Origin: Desulfobaccales bacterium
Lineage (GTDB): Bacteria; Desulfobacterota; Desulfobaccia; Desulfobaccales; 0-14-0-80-60-11
Direction of reading: 5' to 3'
DNA: 41,838 bases
Assembly (NCBI GenBank): GCA_030694005.1
Contig: JAUXZG010000104.1
Span: 1-41,838, forward strand
In this document: piece by piece, positions 16,774 through 25,345 of the stretch
Layout of the letters: the number at the start of each line of letters is the position of its first letter
Position numbering within the stretch: position 1 is the stretch's first letter
The notes under the pieces: model-generated
Told to the model about the DNA's origin: nothing
The model's input: the letters and a program-made list of their open reading frames with translations, nothing else
The model's database searches: none
Made by a program: the position numbers and the translations under genes

Positions 16774-16805
16774 AAAAAAGCCCCTCCCCCAAGAGTGGCT
16801 TTTTT
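16774..16805 (-). terminator. Intrinsic terminator of fmdB (probably bidirectional)
   Basis: AAAAAAGCC (16774-16782) pairs with GGCTTTTTT (16797-16805), and CTC/GAG extends the stem past one mismatch. A and T runs on both sides allow termination in either direction. Confidence 0.65.
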
Positions 16806-16823
16806 GGCTTTTTTGCACCAGTG

Positions 16824-17009
16824 CTAGATGGAAGCTTTAGCCGGCAAGACCTGGGGGGACACCTCCTCGAAATACGGCCGGAAGACATCCTCATCCAGGC
16901 GGAGCATCAGGCTGCCGCACTGGGTGCAAAGGGCCGTGTGGTCATCCAGACCGGCCACCCGTTGGTCACGTCCAGCACAATCCACACATTGGTATTCATA
17001 AATGGGCAT
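16824..17009 (-). CDS. FmdB-family zinc-ribbon protein
   Basis: This 61-residue protein opens with the family signature MPIYEYQCVDC. Its four cysteines, in CxxC pairs CVDC and CTQC, should bind one zinc ion. FmdB-type ribbons are tiny, often called regulatory proteins, and their biochemical role is mostly undefined. ATG 17009 is chosen over upstream starts because GAGGGG sits about 9 nt before it on the minus strand. It is divergent from pyruvate kinase across an AT-rich spacer (17010-17236) that should hold both promoters. Confidence 0.85.
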   Translation of the reverse strand: MPIYEYQCVDCAGRDQRVAGLDDHTALCTQCGSLMLRLDEDVFRPYFEEVSPQVLPAKASI

Positions 17010-17236
17010 AATTAACATCCCCCTCGTAACTGTTATATGCAATATCCATACCTAATAATATCACATTTTCACAACAATCATGATTCCTTAATTTTAAATA
17101 ATATATCGAAAATTACTTTATGCTCACAAAAGTATTAGCATCAATCCCCTAAATAAGGTTGATGCGTTATGACCTCTATCCTGGGATATTTGCCCCATCG
17201 ATAGTAAGCCCACACTTTCAGGGCAAAGGAGGAGGC

Positions 17237-18667
17237 ATGTCCATCTTGCGGGAGAAAAGACGCACCAAAATTGTTTGCACCTTGGGACCGGCCTGCGCCG
17301 GTGAGGTGCTGCCCAGATTGCTGGAGGCCGGTATGAATGTGGCCCGCCTCAACTTCTCCCACGGCAGCTTGGAGGAACATGGCGCCTGGATCCGGCGTCT
17401 GCGGGACCTGTCCCAAGCCCGGGGCACACCGCTGGCCATTCTGCAAGACCTGGCCGGGCCCAAGATGCGCATCGGTGCGTTGCCCCAAGGCCAGGTGACA
17501 CTCCTAAAAGGGCAGGAATTCATCTTAAGCGCTACCCACCTGGAGGAAAACCAATTGGGGGTCATGGTAAATTACCCCCAGATCATCCAGGAGACCCCGG
17601 TGGGGGTTCCCCTTTTGCTTTCGGACGGTGAGATTGAACTCTTGGTGGAGGGCAAGACGGATCAGGCCCTTTTTTGCCGGGTGGCGGTAGGTGGGGTATT
17701 GCGCTCCCAGGTGGGAATAAATTTCCCCGGGCATTCCCTGTCGGTATCCGCCTTCACCCCCAAGGATCGGGAAGACCTGCGTTTTGGGATAGAAAGAGGG
17801 GTAGATTTCGTGGCCCTGTCCTATGTGCGTTCCCCCCAGGAGGTGATGGAGGCCCGGGACTTTATCCAGGGGCTGGGGGCCGACACCCCCATCATCGCCA
17901 AGATTGAAAAGCACGAGGCCCTTGACCACCTGGAGGAGATCCTGGAGGTGGCCGACGGTCTTATGGTGGCCCGGGGGGATTTGGGAGTGGAGGTGCCCCT
18001 GGAAAGAGTCCCTCTTATTCAGAAGCACATCATCGCCACGGCCAACCGCGCCGGCAAGCCGGTGATCACCGCCACCCAGATGTTGCTCTCCATGGTGAGT
18101 CATTCCCGGCCCAGCCGGGCCGAAGCCACCGATGTGGCCAACGCCATCCTGGACGGCACCGACGCCGTCATGCTCTCCGAGGAGACCGCGGTGGGCCAGT
18201 ATCCGGTGGAGGCCGTGGCATTTTTGGATCAGGTCAGCCGGGCCACTGAAGAGGGTTTTCCTTACGGGGCCTGGCTGAGGGCTCGAGAACCGCAAGGACG
18301 CCAGGAGATCTCGGAGGCCGTCAGCTACGCGGCTTGCGAAATGGCCATGAACCTGGAGGCTGGGGCCATCCTGACCAGCACCGAGTTTGGCGGCACCGCC
18401 CGCCTGATCAGTCGCTTCCGGCCCCGCACCCCCATCATCGCCCTGACCCCCAGGCCCGAGACGGTGCGCCGCCTCTGCCTCTCTTGGGGCGTTTTTCCCC
18501 TGCTGGCCCCAAAGGTAGAGGATGTTGACCAAATGTTACAGGTGGTGGAAGAAGAAGCCGTGAAGGCCGGCATGCTCAACTCCGGCGAACGGGTGGTCAT
18601 CACCGCCGGCACCCCCATCGGCACCCGGGGCACCACCAACTTAATTAAAGCAGACGTTATTGCCTGA
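17237..18667 (+). CDS. pyk: Pyruvate kinase
   Basis: This 476-residue enzyme makes pyruvate and ATP from phosphoenolpyruvate and ADP, the last step of glycolysis. It shows RTKIVCTLGPA, NVARLNFSHG, the phosphate loop, the signature IIAKIEKHEAL with catalytic Lys, MVARGDLGVEVP, and the C-terminal allosteric domain (AILTSTEFGGTARLISRFRP). Two motifs differ from the usual consensus: LQDLAGPKMRIG replaces LDTKGPEIRTG, and ATQMLLSM replaces ATQMLESM. ATG 17237 is chosen because AAAGGAGGAG directly precedes it. A composite repeat follows 11 nt after the stop, separating it from the branching-enzyme gene. Confidence 0.96.
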   Translation: MSILREKRRTKIVCTLGPACAGEVLPRLLEAGMNVARLNFSHGSLEEHGAWIRRLRDLSQARGTPLAILQDLAGPKMRIGALPQGQVTLLKGQEFILSATHLEENQLGVMVNYPQIIQETPVGVPLLLSDGEIELLVEGKTDQALFCRVAVGGVLRSQVGINFPGHSLSVSAFTPKDREDLRFGIERGVDFVALSYVRSPQEVMEARDFIQGLGADTPIIAKIEKHEALDHLEEILEVADGLMVARGDLGVEVPLERVPLIQKHIIATANRAGKPVITATQMLLSMVSHSRPSRAEATDVANAILDGTDAVMLSEETAVGQYPVEAVAFLDQVSRATEEGFPYGAWLRAREPQGRQEISEAVSYAACEMAMNLEAGAILTSTEFGGTARLISRFRPRTPIIALTPRPETVRRLCLSWGVFPLLAPKVEDVDQMLQVVEEEAVKAGMLNSGERVVITAGTPIGTRGTTNLIKADVIA

Positions 18668-18677
18668 ATATGGTATT

Positions 18678-18870
18678 TTGGGGGAGGGGGCTAAGGGGCG
18701 GAGGCCCACTTACAATCCTCCCCCAAACGCCCACCCCCAAACCCTTAAATTTAAGCCGAGGAAGTCGGGGCCAAAGGCCCCGCCTTCCTCGGCCCTTAAG
18801 CGGGTTGGGAGGGGGGCTTGGGGGGAGGGCAGGGACCCCTTACAAAAAAGGTCCCTGGCCCTCCCCCCAA
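18678..18870. repeat. Composite palindromic element, full copy 3 (A-B-C)
   Basis: Module A (18678-18726) is partly decayed on its right arm. Module B: 18755-18772 with 18776-18793, 17 of 18 paired, AAA loop. Module C: 18819-18838 with 18850-18870, 12-nt loop. It fills the space between pyk and the GH57 gene in the same orientation as the copy at 1196-1374. Confidence 0.9.
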
Positions 18871-18898
18871 ATTACCAACCCCAAACCTGGAGGAGATC

Positions 18899-20641
18899 AT
18901 GTCGGAGCCCTTGGGGTATTTTACTTTTGTGTTGCATTCCCATCTGCCCTATGTCATCGGTCACGGCCGCTGGCCCCACGGGATGGATTGGCTGAACGAA
19001 GCCGCGGCCGAGTCTTACATTCCCTTGCTCCAGGCCTTTAACCGCCTGGCCGCGGCCGGGCGGCCCACCGGGGTTACCCTGGGGATCACCCCGATACTGG
19101 CGGAGATGCTGGCTGCAGACACCTTCCGGCAAGAGTTTAAAGGCTATCTGGACAGCAAAATCCAGGCGGCCCGGGAGGACCTGGAAACCTTTAACAGGTT
19201 GGGGGAGGGGCATTTTGCCTATCTGGCCCAGAGGTGGGAAAAACACTTTTGGGAACTCAAAAGGGTCTTTAGCGAAGACTTCGGCGAGGACCTCCTGGGG
19301 GTTTGCCGGCGGTTGATGGAGGCCGGGATGCTGGAAGTCATCACCTCTGCCGCCACCCACGGCTATCTGCCCTTATTGGGACGGGACACCGCGGTCCAGG
19401 CCCAGGTTAAACAGGGGGTGGCCACTTATCGGCGCCACTTCGGCCGGGACCCCCGGGGTTTTTGGCTGCCGGAATGCGCCTATCGCCCCCGCTATGAGTG
19501 GGTGGCGCCTCTGGCCGACCTGGCGACGGCGCCCGTGCTCCGCAAGGGGGTGGAGGAATTCCTGTCCGAAAACGGCCTCAGCTATTTCTTTATCGACTCC
19601 CACCTCCTGAAAGGGGGGCGGGCCATTGGCGTTTATAAAGACCGCTTCGAGGCCTTAGAGCGCCTCTGGGAGCGCTTCGCCGCCCAGTACGAGGAACGGC
19701 CGGAGGACCAGGAGAAATCCCCTTATCAGGTCTATCTGGCCAGTTCGGCGCCTCAGACCAAGCGGCCGGTGGCCGTCTTCACCAGAGACCCCAAGACCGG
19801 ACTTCAGGTGTGGAGCGGCGAATGGGGCTATCCTGGAGATGGCAACTATTTGGACTTTCATAAAAAACGCTTCCCCGGGGGGTTGCGCTACTGGCAGGTG
19901 ACTTCCGCCAAGGCCGATCTGGCGGACAAATCTCCTTACCACCCAGAGTGGGTAACCGCCCGCATTCACGAACAGGCGGACCATTTTGTGGCCATGGTCA
20001 CCGGCATCCTGGCGGATTTTAGGGCCGCCCAGGGAAGGCCCGGCATGGTGGTGGCTCCCTACGACACCGAGCTTATCGGCCATTGGTGGGCTGAGGGCCC
20101 GGAGTGGCTCTACCAGGTGCTCAGCCGGTTCCACGCCGGGGCCCAGGTCAAGCCCCTGGCCTGCGGGGAGTTACTGGAGAAGGCCGCGCCCCGGGCCGTC
20201 ATCTCCCTGCCCGAAGGCTCCTGGGGGGAAGGGGGCTATCACTGGATCTGGCTCAATGAGATGAATGCCTGGACCTGGCGTCACATCTACCCGGCGGAGC
20301 AGGAGATGGAAGAGCTGGCCGGGCTTTATGCCCCGGACCCGGATCCCCGGCTTCAGGACCTTTTGAAGCAGTGCGGCCGCTCCCTGCTATTGTTGGAAGC
20401 CTCTGACTGGCAATTTTTGATCAGCACCTTCAGTGCCCGGGACTATGCCGAACTCAGGCTGGTGGTGCATCACGACGATTTCCGGCGCCTGGCCGCCATG
20501 ACCCGGCGCTACGCCTTGGAGCGCACCCTGCCGCCGGAAGACTGGAATTTCCTGACATATTGCCAGCAGCGGGATGATATCTTTCCGGATATCGACCCGC
20601 ACTGGTGGGCCAAGGTGCAATATCCGCCGGAATCGGCCTGA
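18899..20641 (+). CDS. GH57 1,4-alpha-glucan branching enzyme (DUF1957-type)
   Basis: This 580-residue glycoside hydrolase family 57 protein of the branching-enzyme group introduces alpha-1,6 branches into glycogen. Family signatures are HSHLPYVIGHGRWPHG (13-28), the nucleophile region FWLPECAYRP (Glu192) and the acid region APYDTELIGHWW (Asp389). A C-terminal helical domain (HIYPAEQEMEEL to WWAKVQYP) is typical of this group. Start ATG 18899 has a GGAGGAG ribosome-binding site; the frame is open upstream only because it runs through the GC-rich repeat. Adjacent pyruvate kinase fits storage-carbohydrate and glycolytic metabolism, although the repeat between them argues for separate transcripts. 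Confidence 0.92.
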   Translation: MSEPLGYFTFVLHSHLPYVIGHGRWPHGMDWLNEAAAESYIPLLQAFNRLAAAGRPTGVTLGITPILAEMLAADTFRQEFKGYLDSKIQAAREDLETFNRLGEGHFAYLAQRWEKHFWELKRVFSEDFGEDLLGVCRRLMEAGMLEVITSAATHGYLPLLGRDTAVQAQVKQGVATYRRHFGRDPRGFWLPECAYRPRYEWVAPLADLATAPVLRKGVEEFLSENGLSYFFIDSHLLKGGRAIGVYKDRFEALERLWERFAAQYEERPEDQEKSPYQVYLASSAPQTKRPVAVFTRDPKTGLQVWSGEWGYPGDGNYLDFHKKRFPGGLRYWQVTSAKADLADKSPYHPEWVTARIHEQADHFVAMVTGILADFRAAQGRPGMVVAPYDTELIGHWWAEGPEWLYQVLSRFHAGAQVKPLACGELLEKAAPRAVISLPEGSWGEGGYHWIWLNEMNAWTWRHIYPAEQEMEELAGLYAPDPDPRLQDLLKQCGRSLLLLEASDWQFLISTFSARDYAELRLVVHHDDFRRLAAMTRRYALERTLPPEDWNFLTYCQQRDDIFPDIDPHWWAKVQYPPESA

Positions 20642-20655
20642 CCTTGGGGATTGTC

Positions 20656-20706
20656 CTGTGGCGCTTTTGCCACAATAAAGGGGAGTTTGTGGTTTTTTTG
20701 CCACAT
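20656..20706. promoter_or_regulatory. Pair of short TGTGG hairpins between the GH57 gene and lpxC
   Basis: Two similar hairpins, TGTGGCGCTTTTGCCACA (about 20657-20674) and TGTGGTTTTTTTGCCACA (about 20689-20706), occur in tandem. They may be a terminator/anti-terminator or processing site; no clear U-tract follows. Confidence 0.4.
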
Positions 20707-20850
20707 CCTGAAGGGATGGGGGATCCCCGGCCAAAGGGGTGGTCACCAGAAGTTCAACGACTATGGTGAGTTAACCTCTGGGAGGATTCTCCCGTCAGAA
20801 TTAATGATCCTGGTATGAGGATTGCACAATCTCTCAAGAAAGGTGCAAAT

Positions 20851-21768
20851 ATGTTGTGGCAAAAGACCCTAGCCCGATCCTTAAGTTTTACAGGCATCGG
20901 ACTCCACCGCGGCATTCCGGTAACGGTTACTATTTATCCGGCGTCAGCCAATCAGGGCCTGCGGTTTGTGCGGGCGGACCTGCCCGGCCGGCCGCAGATT
21001 CAAGCCCACTTTACCCGGGTGGTGGATACCACCCGGGCCACCACGTTAGGGGAAGGGGGAGCTACCCTGGCGACGGTGGAACACCTCCTGGCCGCCTTGA
21101 GGGGTCTTGGGGTGGACAATGCTCTGATTCAGGTGGAGGGGCCGGAGTTGCCCATCATGGATGGCAGCGCCGCTCCTTTTGCCAAGCTTTTGGCTGAGGC
21201 GGGGCTTAGGTCCCTCCCCTGGCCCAGGGCTTATTTCCTTATCCGACATCCGGTAGAAGTCCGGCAAGGGAACCAGTTTATGCGGGTAACCCCCGGGGAA
21301 CCCAGCATCACTTACACCATTGATTTCAGCCACCCTTTGATCCGGCGGCAACGCTACACCGTGCCTTTAAAGTCGCAGAGTTTTTATAGCGAGATCGCTC
21401 CGGCCCGCACCTTCGGCTTCCTTAAGGAAGTCCAGCATCTTAAGACCCAGGGCCTGGCCTTGGGAGGTTCCCTGGACAACGCCGTGGTCCTGGACGATAA
21501 CGGCGTCTTAAATCCCGAAGGCTTAAGGTTCCCGGAAGAGTGCGTGCGCCACAAGATCCTGGATGTGATGGGGGACCTGGCCCTGTTGGGCCTGCCCCTT
21601 TTGGGCCGCCTGGAGGTCAGCCGGGGGAGCCACGCCTTGCACCACAGTTTTTTCCTGAGGCTGATGAGCCAGGAAAACGCCTGGCGCATCTGGGTACCCT
21701 CTCAACGTACTCAGGAAAAACCGCATTCCTCGTTTCAATCACCTCTATGGGAGGCTGCAGCCGGCTAG
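20851..21768 (+). CDS. lpxC: UDP-3-O-acyl-N-acetylglucosamine deacetylase
   Basis: LpxC catalyses the committed, zinc-dependent deacetylation in lipid A synthesis. This 305-residue protein has the normal length. Zinc ligands are visible: His78 in TVEHLLAAL, and His234/Asp238 in HKILDVMGD. The catalytic His261 lies in GSHALHHSF. The start ATG 20851 is preceded by AAAGG and gives a canonical N-terminus (QKTLARSLSFTGIGLH); the upstream ATG at 20815 would add 12 unneeded residues. It proves the organism makes lipid A. Other raetz-pathway genes are not in view. Confidence 0.96.
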   Translation: MLWQKTLARSLSFTGIGLHRGIPVTVTIYPASANQGLRFVRADLPGRPQIQAHFTRVVDTTRATTLGEGGATLATVEHLLAALRGLGVDNALIQVEGPELPIMDGSAAPFAKLLAEAGLRSLPWPRAYFLIRHPVEVRQGNQFMRVTPGEPSITYTIDFSHPLIRRQRYTVPLKSQSFYSEIAPARTFGFLKEVQHLKTQGLALGGSLDNAVVLDDNGVLNPEGLRFPEECVRHKILDVMGDLALLGLPLLGRLEVSRGSHALHHSFFLRLMSQENAWRIWVPSQRTQEKPHSSFQSPLWEAAAG

Positions 21769-21804
21769 TGGGGGAGGCGGTTTTAGGTCTCCTGTTCGCG
21801 GTTG

Positions 21805-21832
21805 GGGCAGGCTCCGTGCCTGCCCTTTTTTT
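21805..21832 (+). terminator. Intrinsic terminator of lpxC
   Basis: The stem GGGCAGGC/GCCTGCCC (21805-21812 with 21818-21825) is followed by seven T residues. Confidence 0.85.
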
Positions 21833-21861
21833 GTAGGGGCGACCCGGCGGGTCGCCTCTAC
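21833..21861. repeat. REP-like palindrome overlapping the mtaB stop codon
   Basis: GTAGGGGCGACCC (21833-21845) and GGGTCGCCTCTAC (21849-21861) form a 13-bp stem with one wobble. The mtaB stop codon (21858-21860) lies in the right arm. This type of palindrome is common between genes in many bacteria. Confidence 0.75.
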
Positions 21862-23165
21862 GGTTTCTGGACGGCCCCACCTGCCAATACTTCCCCTTGC
21901 AGCTTTTCCAGGCGCACCATCAGGCGGTGATTTCGCCACTTAAGCGGGCCGGGGAAGATTACTCTTAGATAATTGTCGCTCAGGCCCTTAAGCCAGCCTG
22001 CCTGGGGGGCTGGGCCTTCCACCAGGACTTCCCGTATTTTCCCCAGTTGCCTCTGCTGAAACTCGAGCTTCTTTCGCTGCCCCAGTTGGCGCATAATCCG
22101 GGCCCGGGCCTGAACTTCTTTGACGGCAAGGCGCGGCAGTGACGCCGCGGCAGTGCCGGGCCGGGGCGAAAAGGGAAAAACATGCAGGTAAGCCACCGGC
22201 AGAGACTCCACCAGGCTCCGGGTGGCTTCAAAGTCAGAGGCCGTCTCGGTGGGGAAGCCCGAGAGGATATCCAGACCCAGGGCCGCGTCCGGAAAATACC
22301 GGTTAATTTCCCGGACCAGGTCCTGGAAGTGCTTGGGGTTATAAGGACGCCCCATAGCTCGAAGCACCGAGGCCGCGCCGCTCTGCAGCGGCAGGTGAAA
22401 ATGGGGGCAAAACTCCTCCCAGGCGGCACACTCTTTAAGGAGCGCCGGCGTTATCCCCTCCGGCTCTATGGAGCTGAACCGCACCCTAAAAGGCCAGGCA
22501 GGTTCTTTAAGCCTCCGCACCAGAGCCGTCAGACTGCCGGTCGGGAGCAAATCCTGCCCATACTGGCCCAAATCCACCCCGGTAAGCACCACCTCCCGGT
22601 ACCCCAGGGCCGCCACCTCTTTTAGGGCCATAGTCACTTTCAGCGGTTCCATACTCCGGCTTCGGCCTCGCACCCGGGGCACAATGCAATAACTACATTG
22701 GCGGCTGCAACCATCCTGGACCTTGAACCAGATTCGGGTATGACCTGGGAAGGGGTGTACGGGCCAGGGGTGAAAGGGCTCGCCGCCGGAGTACCCACCC
22801 ACACAGAGCCGCGGGCTTGTGGTTTCCAGAGTTTCTGCCACCAACTGGGCCAACCGAAGCTTTTCCCGGTTTCCCAACACGGCCTGCACGCCGGGTAGGA
22901 CAGCCACCTCGGCCGGCGCCCGCTGGGCGTAGCAACCGGTTACCCATAGGGACGCTTCGGGATGCTCCCGGGCCACACGGCGGACGGCCTGCCGGGCCTG
23001 CTGGTCTGAACGGCCGGTAACGGTGCAGGTGTTAATCAGGATGAGATCCGGGGCCACCCCCAGCGGGGCCCCCTGCCAGCCCCGGGCCGTGAGCATCTGG
23101 GCCAGCCCGGCGCTATCACACTGGTTCACCTTGCAACCGAAGGTAATGATGCGGAAGTTGGGCAT
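21858..23165 (-). CDS. mtaB: tRNA (t6A37) methylthiotransferase MtaB
   Basis: This 435-residue radical-SAM methylthiotransferase converts t6A37 to ms2t6A37 in ANN-decoding tRNAs. The N-terminal MTTase domain carries three cluster-binding cysteines (Cys11 in FGCKVNQCDS, Cys47 in NTCTVT, Cys78 in VTGCYAQR). The radical-SAM motif is CSRQCSYC (153-160), followed by PRVRGRSRS. A C-terminal TRAM-like domain binds RNA. The FGCKVNQ(C/Y) opening separates MtaB from MiaB and RimO. The frame starts at an ATG, with the body in good agreement with family length. Confidence 0.93.
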   Translation of the reverse strand: MPNFRIITFGCKVNQCDSAGLAQMLTARGWQGAPLGVAPDLILINTCTVTGRSDQQARQAVRRVAREHPEASLWVTGCYAQRAPAEVAVLPGVQAVLGNREKLRLAQLVAETLETTSPRLCVGGYSGGEPFHPWPVHPFPGHTRIWFKVQDGCSRQCSYCIVPRVRGRSRSMEPLKVTMALKEVAALGYREVVLTGVDLGQYGQDLLPTGSLTALVRRLKEPAWPFRVRFSSIEPEGITPALLKECAAWEEFCPHFHLPLQSGAASVLRAMGRPYNPKHFQDLVREINRYFPDAALGLDILSGFPTETASDFEATRSLVESLPVAYLHVFPFSPRPGTAAASLPRLAVKEVQARARIMRQLGQRKKLEFQQRQLGKIREVLVEGPAPQAGWLKGLSDNYLRVIFPGPLKWRNHRLMVRLEKLQGEVLAGGAVQKP

Positions 23166-23546
23166 GGTTGACTTTGGGTTTATATGAAAATAGCTTTCAG
23201 CAGTCAGCTTTCAGCTTTCAGCAAAGATTAAGGGTTGGCGAAGACGACCAAAATGTAGGGTTGGCACGGCCCACCATACAGTCTTAAATTACCGCCGGGG
23301 GCGGCTGTTCCATATTGTTTCTTTGCGGTCTTTGCGTCTTTGCGTGAGACATTTTCATCTTTCCTTGTGTCCATAAGGAAATGAACGTTTGTGTGGTGGG
23401 AGGGGCCGGGGAGGCAGGCATTCCGCGGTCAGCAGTCAGCGATCAGCAAAAAAAGTTTCTACGCGTTTAATTCATAAAAAAGCTGACTGCTGAAAGCTGA
23501 CCGCTGACAGCTTCCATCGGCCCTTAGCCCCCTCCCCCAAACACTC
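23166..23546. repeat. Intergenic cluster of dispersed repeats between mtaB and mnmA
   Basis: There is no gene here. The region contains (i) TAGCTTTCAGCAGTCAGCTTTCAGC (about 23191-23216), (ii) a TGTAGGGTTGGCACGGCCCACCA palindrome (about 23255-23277), (iii) the direct-repeat-like TCTTTGCGGTCTTTGCGTCTTTGCGTGAG (about 23320-23348), (iv) an inverted AGCTGA-type hairpin (23425-23447 with 23481-23513), and (v) half of module A (23519-23541, CGGCCCTTAGCCCCCTCCCCC). At least four unrelated repeat families have accumulated in under 400 bp. Confidence 0.75.
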
Positions 23547-24599
23547 TCACCTTATCCTTTCTTCAATCCAGCCGCCGCCCAGGAGTCGGTCGTTCTGGTA
23601 GAAGGCCACGGCCTGGCCCGGGGCCACGGCCGCCTGGGGGGTTGCGAAGATGACTTTCACCTCCGTGGGGCCCAGGGGGGTAATTTGGGCGCCGACCCCG
23701 GGATGGCGGTAGCGGATCACCGCCTGGGCTTCCATCCCCCCGCCGGGAGGGTCGATGAGCCAGTTTGTCCGGGAGGCCAGCAGGCCCGAGGAAAGGAGGT
23801 CCGAGCGTCTGCCGATCACCACCCGGTTGGTTTCGGGCTGGATTTCCACGACATAATATGGTTCCCGGGCGGGCACCCCCAGCCCCCGGCGTTGGCCCAC
23901 GGTGTAATGTATGAGCCCCCGATGCCGGCCCAGGATTTGCCCCTGGGGGTCCACCAGGTCCCCCCCAGACCCGCAACAACCGCCCCGGTCGCGCAGGAAT
24001 TCTTGATAGCGGCCTTCGGGGATAAAGCAGAGCTCCTGGCTCTCCTTATAGCCCCTGAGGGGGGGAAATCCCATTTCCAGGTATCGGGCCCGCACCTGGA
24101 CCTTGGTCATTTCTCCCAGGGGAAAGATAAGGTTGGCCAGAAGCTTTCGGGGCAGGCGGCACAGAAAATAGGACTGGTCCTTGTGGCGATCTACTCCCCG
24201 GTAAAGCCCCCAGGCCCCGTCGGGCCCCTGGCGCAACCTGGCATAATGGCCGGTGGCCAGATGGGTTGCCCCGGCGATCTTGGCTTGCTCCCAGAGGCGG
24301 CCAAACTTAATGTCGGCATTGCATTTGACACAAGGGTTAGGGGTGCGCCCCCGACAGTATTCCGCGACAAAATAATCCACCACCCGCCGGGCAAAATCCT
24401 GCCTCAGGTCCAGTACCTTAAGAGGGATATTTAGATGTTGGGCCAGGGCAGCCAAATGTTCCCTATCGGGGCCGAAGGAGGATAGGCGCAAGTTCACTAC
24501 CAAAACCTGCCACCCTTGACGCCCCAGTAAGGCCGCGGCCACGGCGCTGTCCACTCCGCCGCTCAGGGCCACCGCCACTTTATGGTCTCGGGTATTCAT
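23547..24599 (-). CDS. mnmA: tRNA-specific 2-thiouridylase MnmA
   Basis: This 350-residue enzyme adenylates and thiolates U34 of Glu, Gln and Lys tRNAs. Motifs are the PP-loop SGGVDS (13-18), the catalytic Cys90 in TPNPCVKCN and the second catalytic Cys191 in ESQELCFIP, followed by the DHYxxGQRxGL-like HYTVGQRRGLG segment and a beta-barrel C-terminal domain. The length is close to the family norm (350-370). An AT-rich region of about 185 bp upstream should contain its promoter. The stop is immediately followed by a module A fragment. Confidence 0.95.
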   Translation of the reverse strand: MNTRDHKVAVALSGGVDSAVAAALLGRQGWQVLVVNLRLSSFGPDREHLAALAQHLNIPLKVLDLRQDFARRVVDYFVAEYCRGRTPNPCVKCNADIKFGRLWEQAKIAGATHLATGHYARLRQGPDGAWGLYRGVDRHKDQSYFLCRLPRKLLANLIFPLGEMTKVQVRARYLEMGFPPLRGYKESQELCFIPEGRYQEFLRDRGGCCGSGGDLVDPQGQILGRHRGLIHYTVGQRRGLGVPAREPYYVVEIQPETNRVVIGRRSDLLSSGLLASRTNWLIDPPGGGMEAQAVIRYRHPGVGAQITPLGPTEVKVIFATPQAAVAPGQAVAFYQNDRLLGGGWIEERIR

Positions 24600-24784
24600 G
24601 TGAACTCACCTTTGTTAAAAAATGTTTAAATATTTTAAAAGTTATGTTTAATTCTTGGCCTTGTCCTAATTATATATAATTAATTGATATATAAAGGAAT
24701 ATTAATCAATAGAGTTAGCGTCAAAAATTCCCCAGTTCATTTCCCTGAACATAGACAATTTTTCAGGCAGAATAAATCAGGAGA

Positions 24785-25132
24785 TCAAGGGGAGGCAAAA
24801 GAGAGGCCATCCAGAAAGCTTATGGCCACTCCGTAATGTTGGCCGGCCAACACTGGTGGGTCGAGGCGCAAAACTTCACCTTGGGCCTTTAGGTGGGAGA
24901 CTTCGTCGATATCCAGGTAAGGTAAGGGGGCGGCAATGGTGAGGTCCAGGATTTGGCCTGGCATTAAAGGGGTGGGCGGTTCGCACAAGATATAAGCGCC
25001 ACTCAGGCTGATATCCCTGGTGACGCCCTGGCCGCTATGATATTCCCCGCTATCCGGCAGGCGGATATTATACTCCATGGATAGAGGGAGTAAGAGACGG
25101 CCAAACCGGCGGTTCTCCATGGGAGAGGACAT
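24785..25132 (-). CDS. PilZ-domain protein
   Basis: This 115-residue protein consists of a single PilZ domain. The two cyclic-di-GMP contact motifs are present: ENRRFGR (Arg8, Arg12 as RxxxR) and TRDISLSGAYI (Asp40, Ser42, Gly45 as DxSxxG). It probably binds c-di-GMP and controls motility, pili or secretion; the target is unknown. It is upstream of, and co-oriented with, mnmA but separated by 185 bp of AT-rich sequence. The Tad locus 3 kb away is a conceivable target, by proximity only. Confidence 0.82.
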   Translation of the reverse strand: MSSPMENRRFGRLLLPLSMEYNIRLPDSGEYHSGQGVTRDISLSGAYILCEPPTPLMPGQILDLTIAAPLPYLDIDEVSHLKAQGEVLRLDPPVLAGQHYGVAISFLDGLSFASP

Positions 25133-25345
25133 ACTAGGCTTCCGGCGAAATTAATTTATAGCAAATGAATATATATAACATTTTTCTTGCAGGTTATGTG
25201 CCACCTGACCGGGGTTTTCTTTAAGGTTGCTCCCCACCAATCCTGAGCCAGATATTCCTTGACGAGGGGGTGGCCTTTCCTTTATTCTCGGAAGAAATTA
25301 CCCAAATATAACGCCTCGGCTCGGCTGAGGGTTTAAGACCGCATC

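Larger units (their letters stand above)
15640..16823. other. 1.2-kb gene-free region
   Basis: No ORF here has a recognisable product. ORFs at 16211-16462 and 16224-16514 overlap one another and look like chance. The region holds the RRM terminator, an inverted REP-like pair (15945-16017), several local hairpins (e.g. GGCATC/GATGCC near 16286-16313) and the fmdB terminator. I could not match it to RNase P RNA, tmRNA, 6S or SRP RNA by eye. An unrecognised structured RNA remains possible. Confidence 0.5.

Noticed and set aside
17525-18532. 335-codon minus-strand ORF antisense to pyruvate kinase
   Set aside because: It is a shadow of pyk in GC-rich DNA: composition is Gly/His/Gln-rich, no family motif is seen, and the opposite strand is a fully conserved enzyme.
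23191-23513. CRISPR array from the repeated TCAGC motifs
   Set aside because: Units are not evenly spaced and have no unique spacers; they form inverted hairpin arms, and no cas genes are near.
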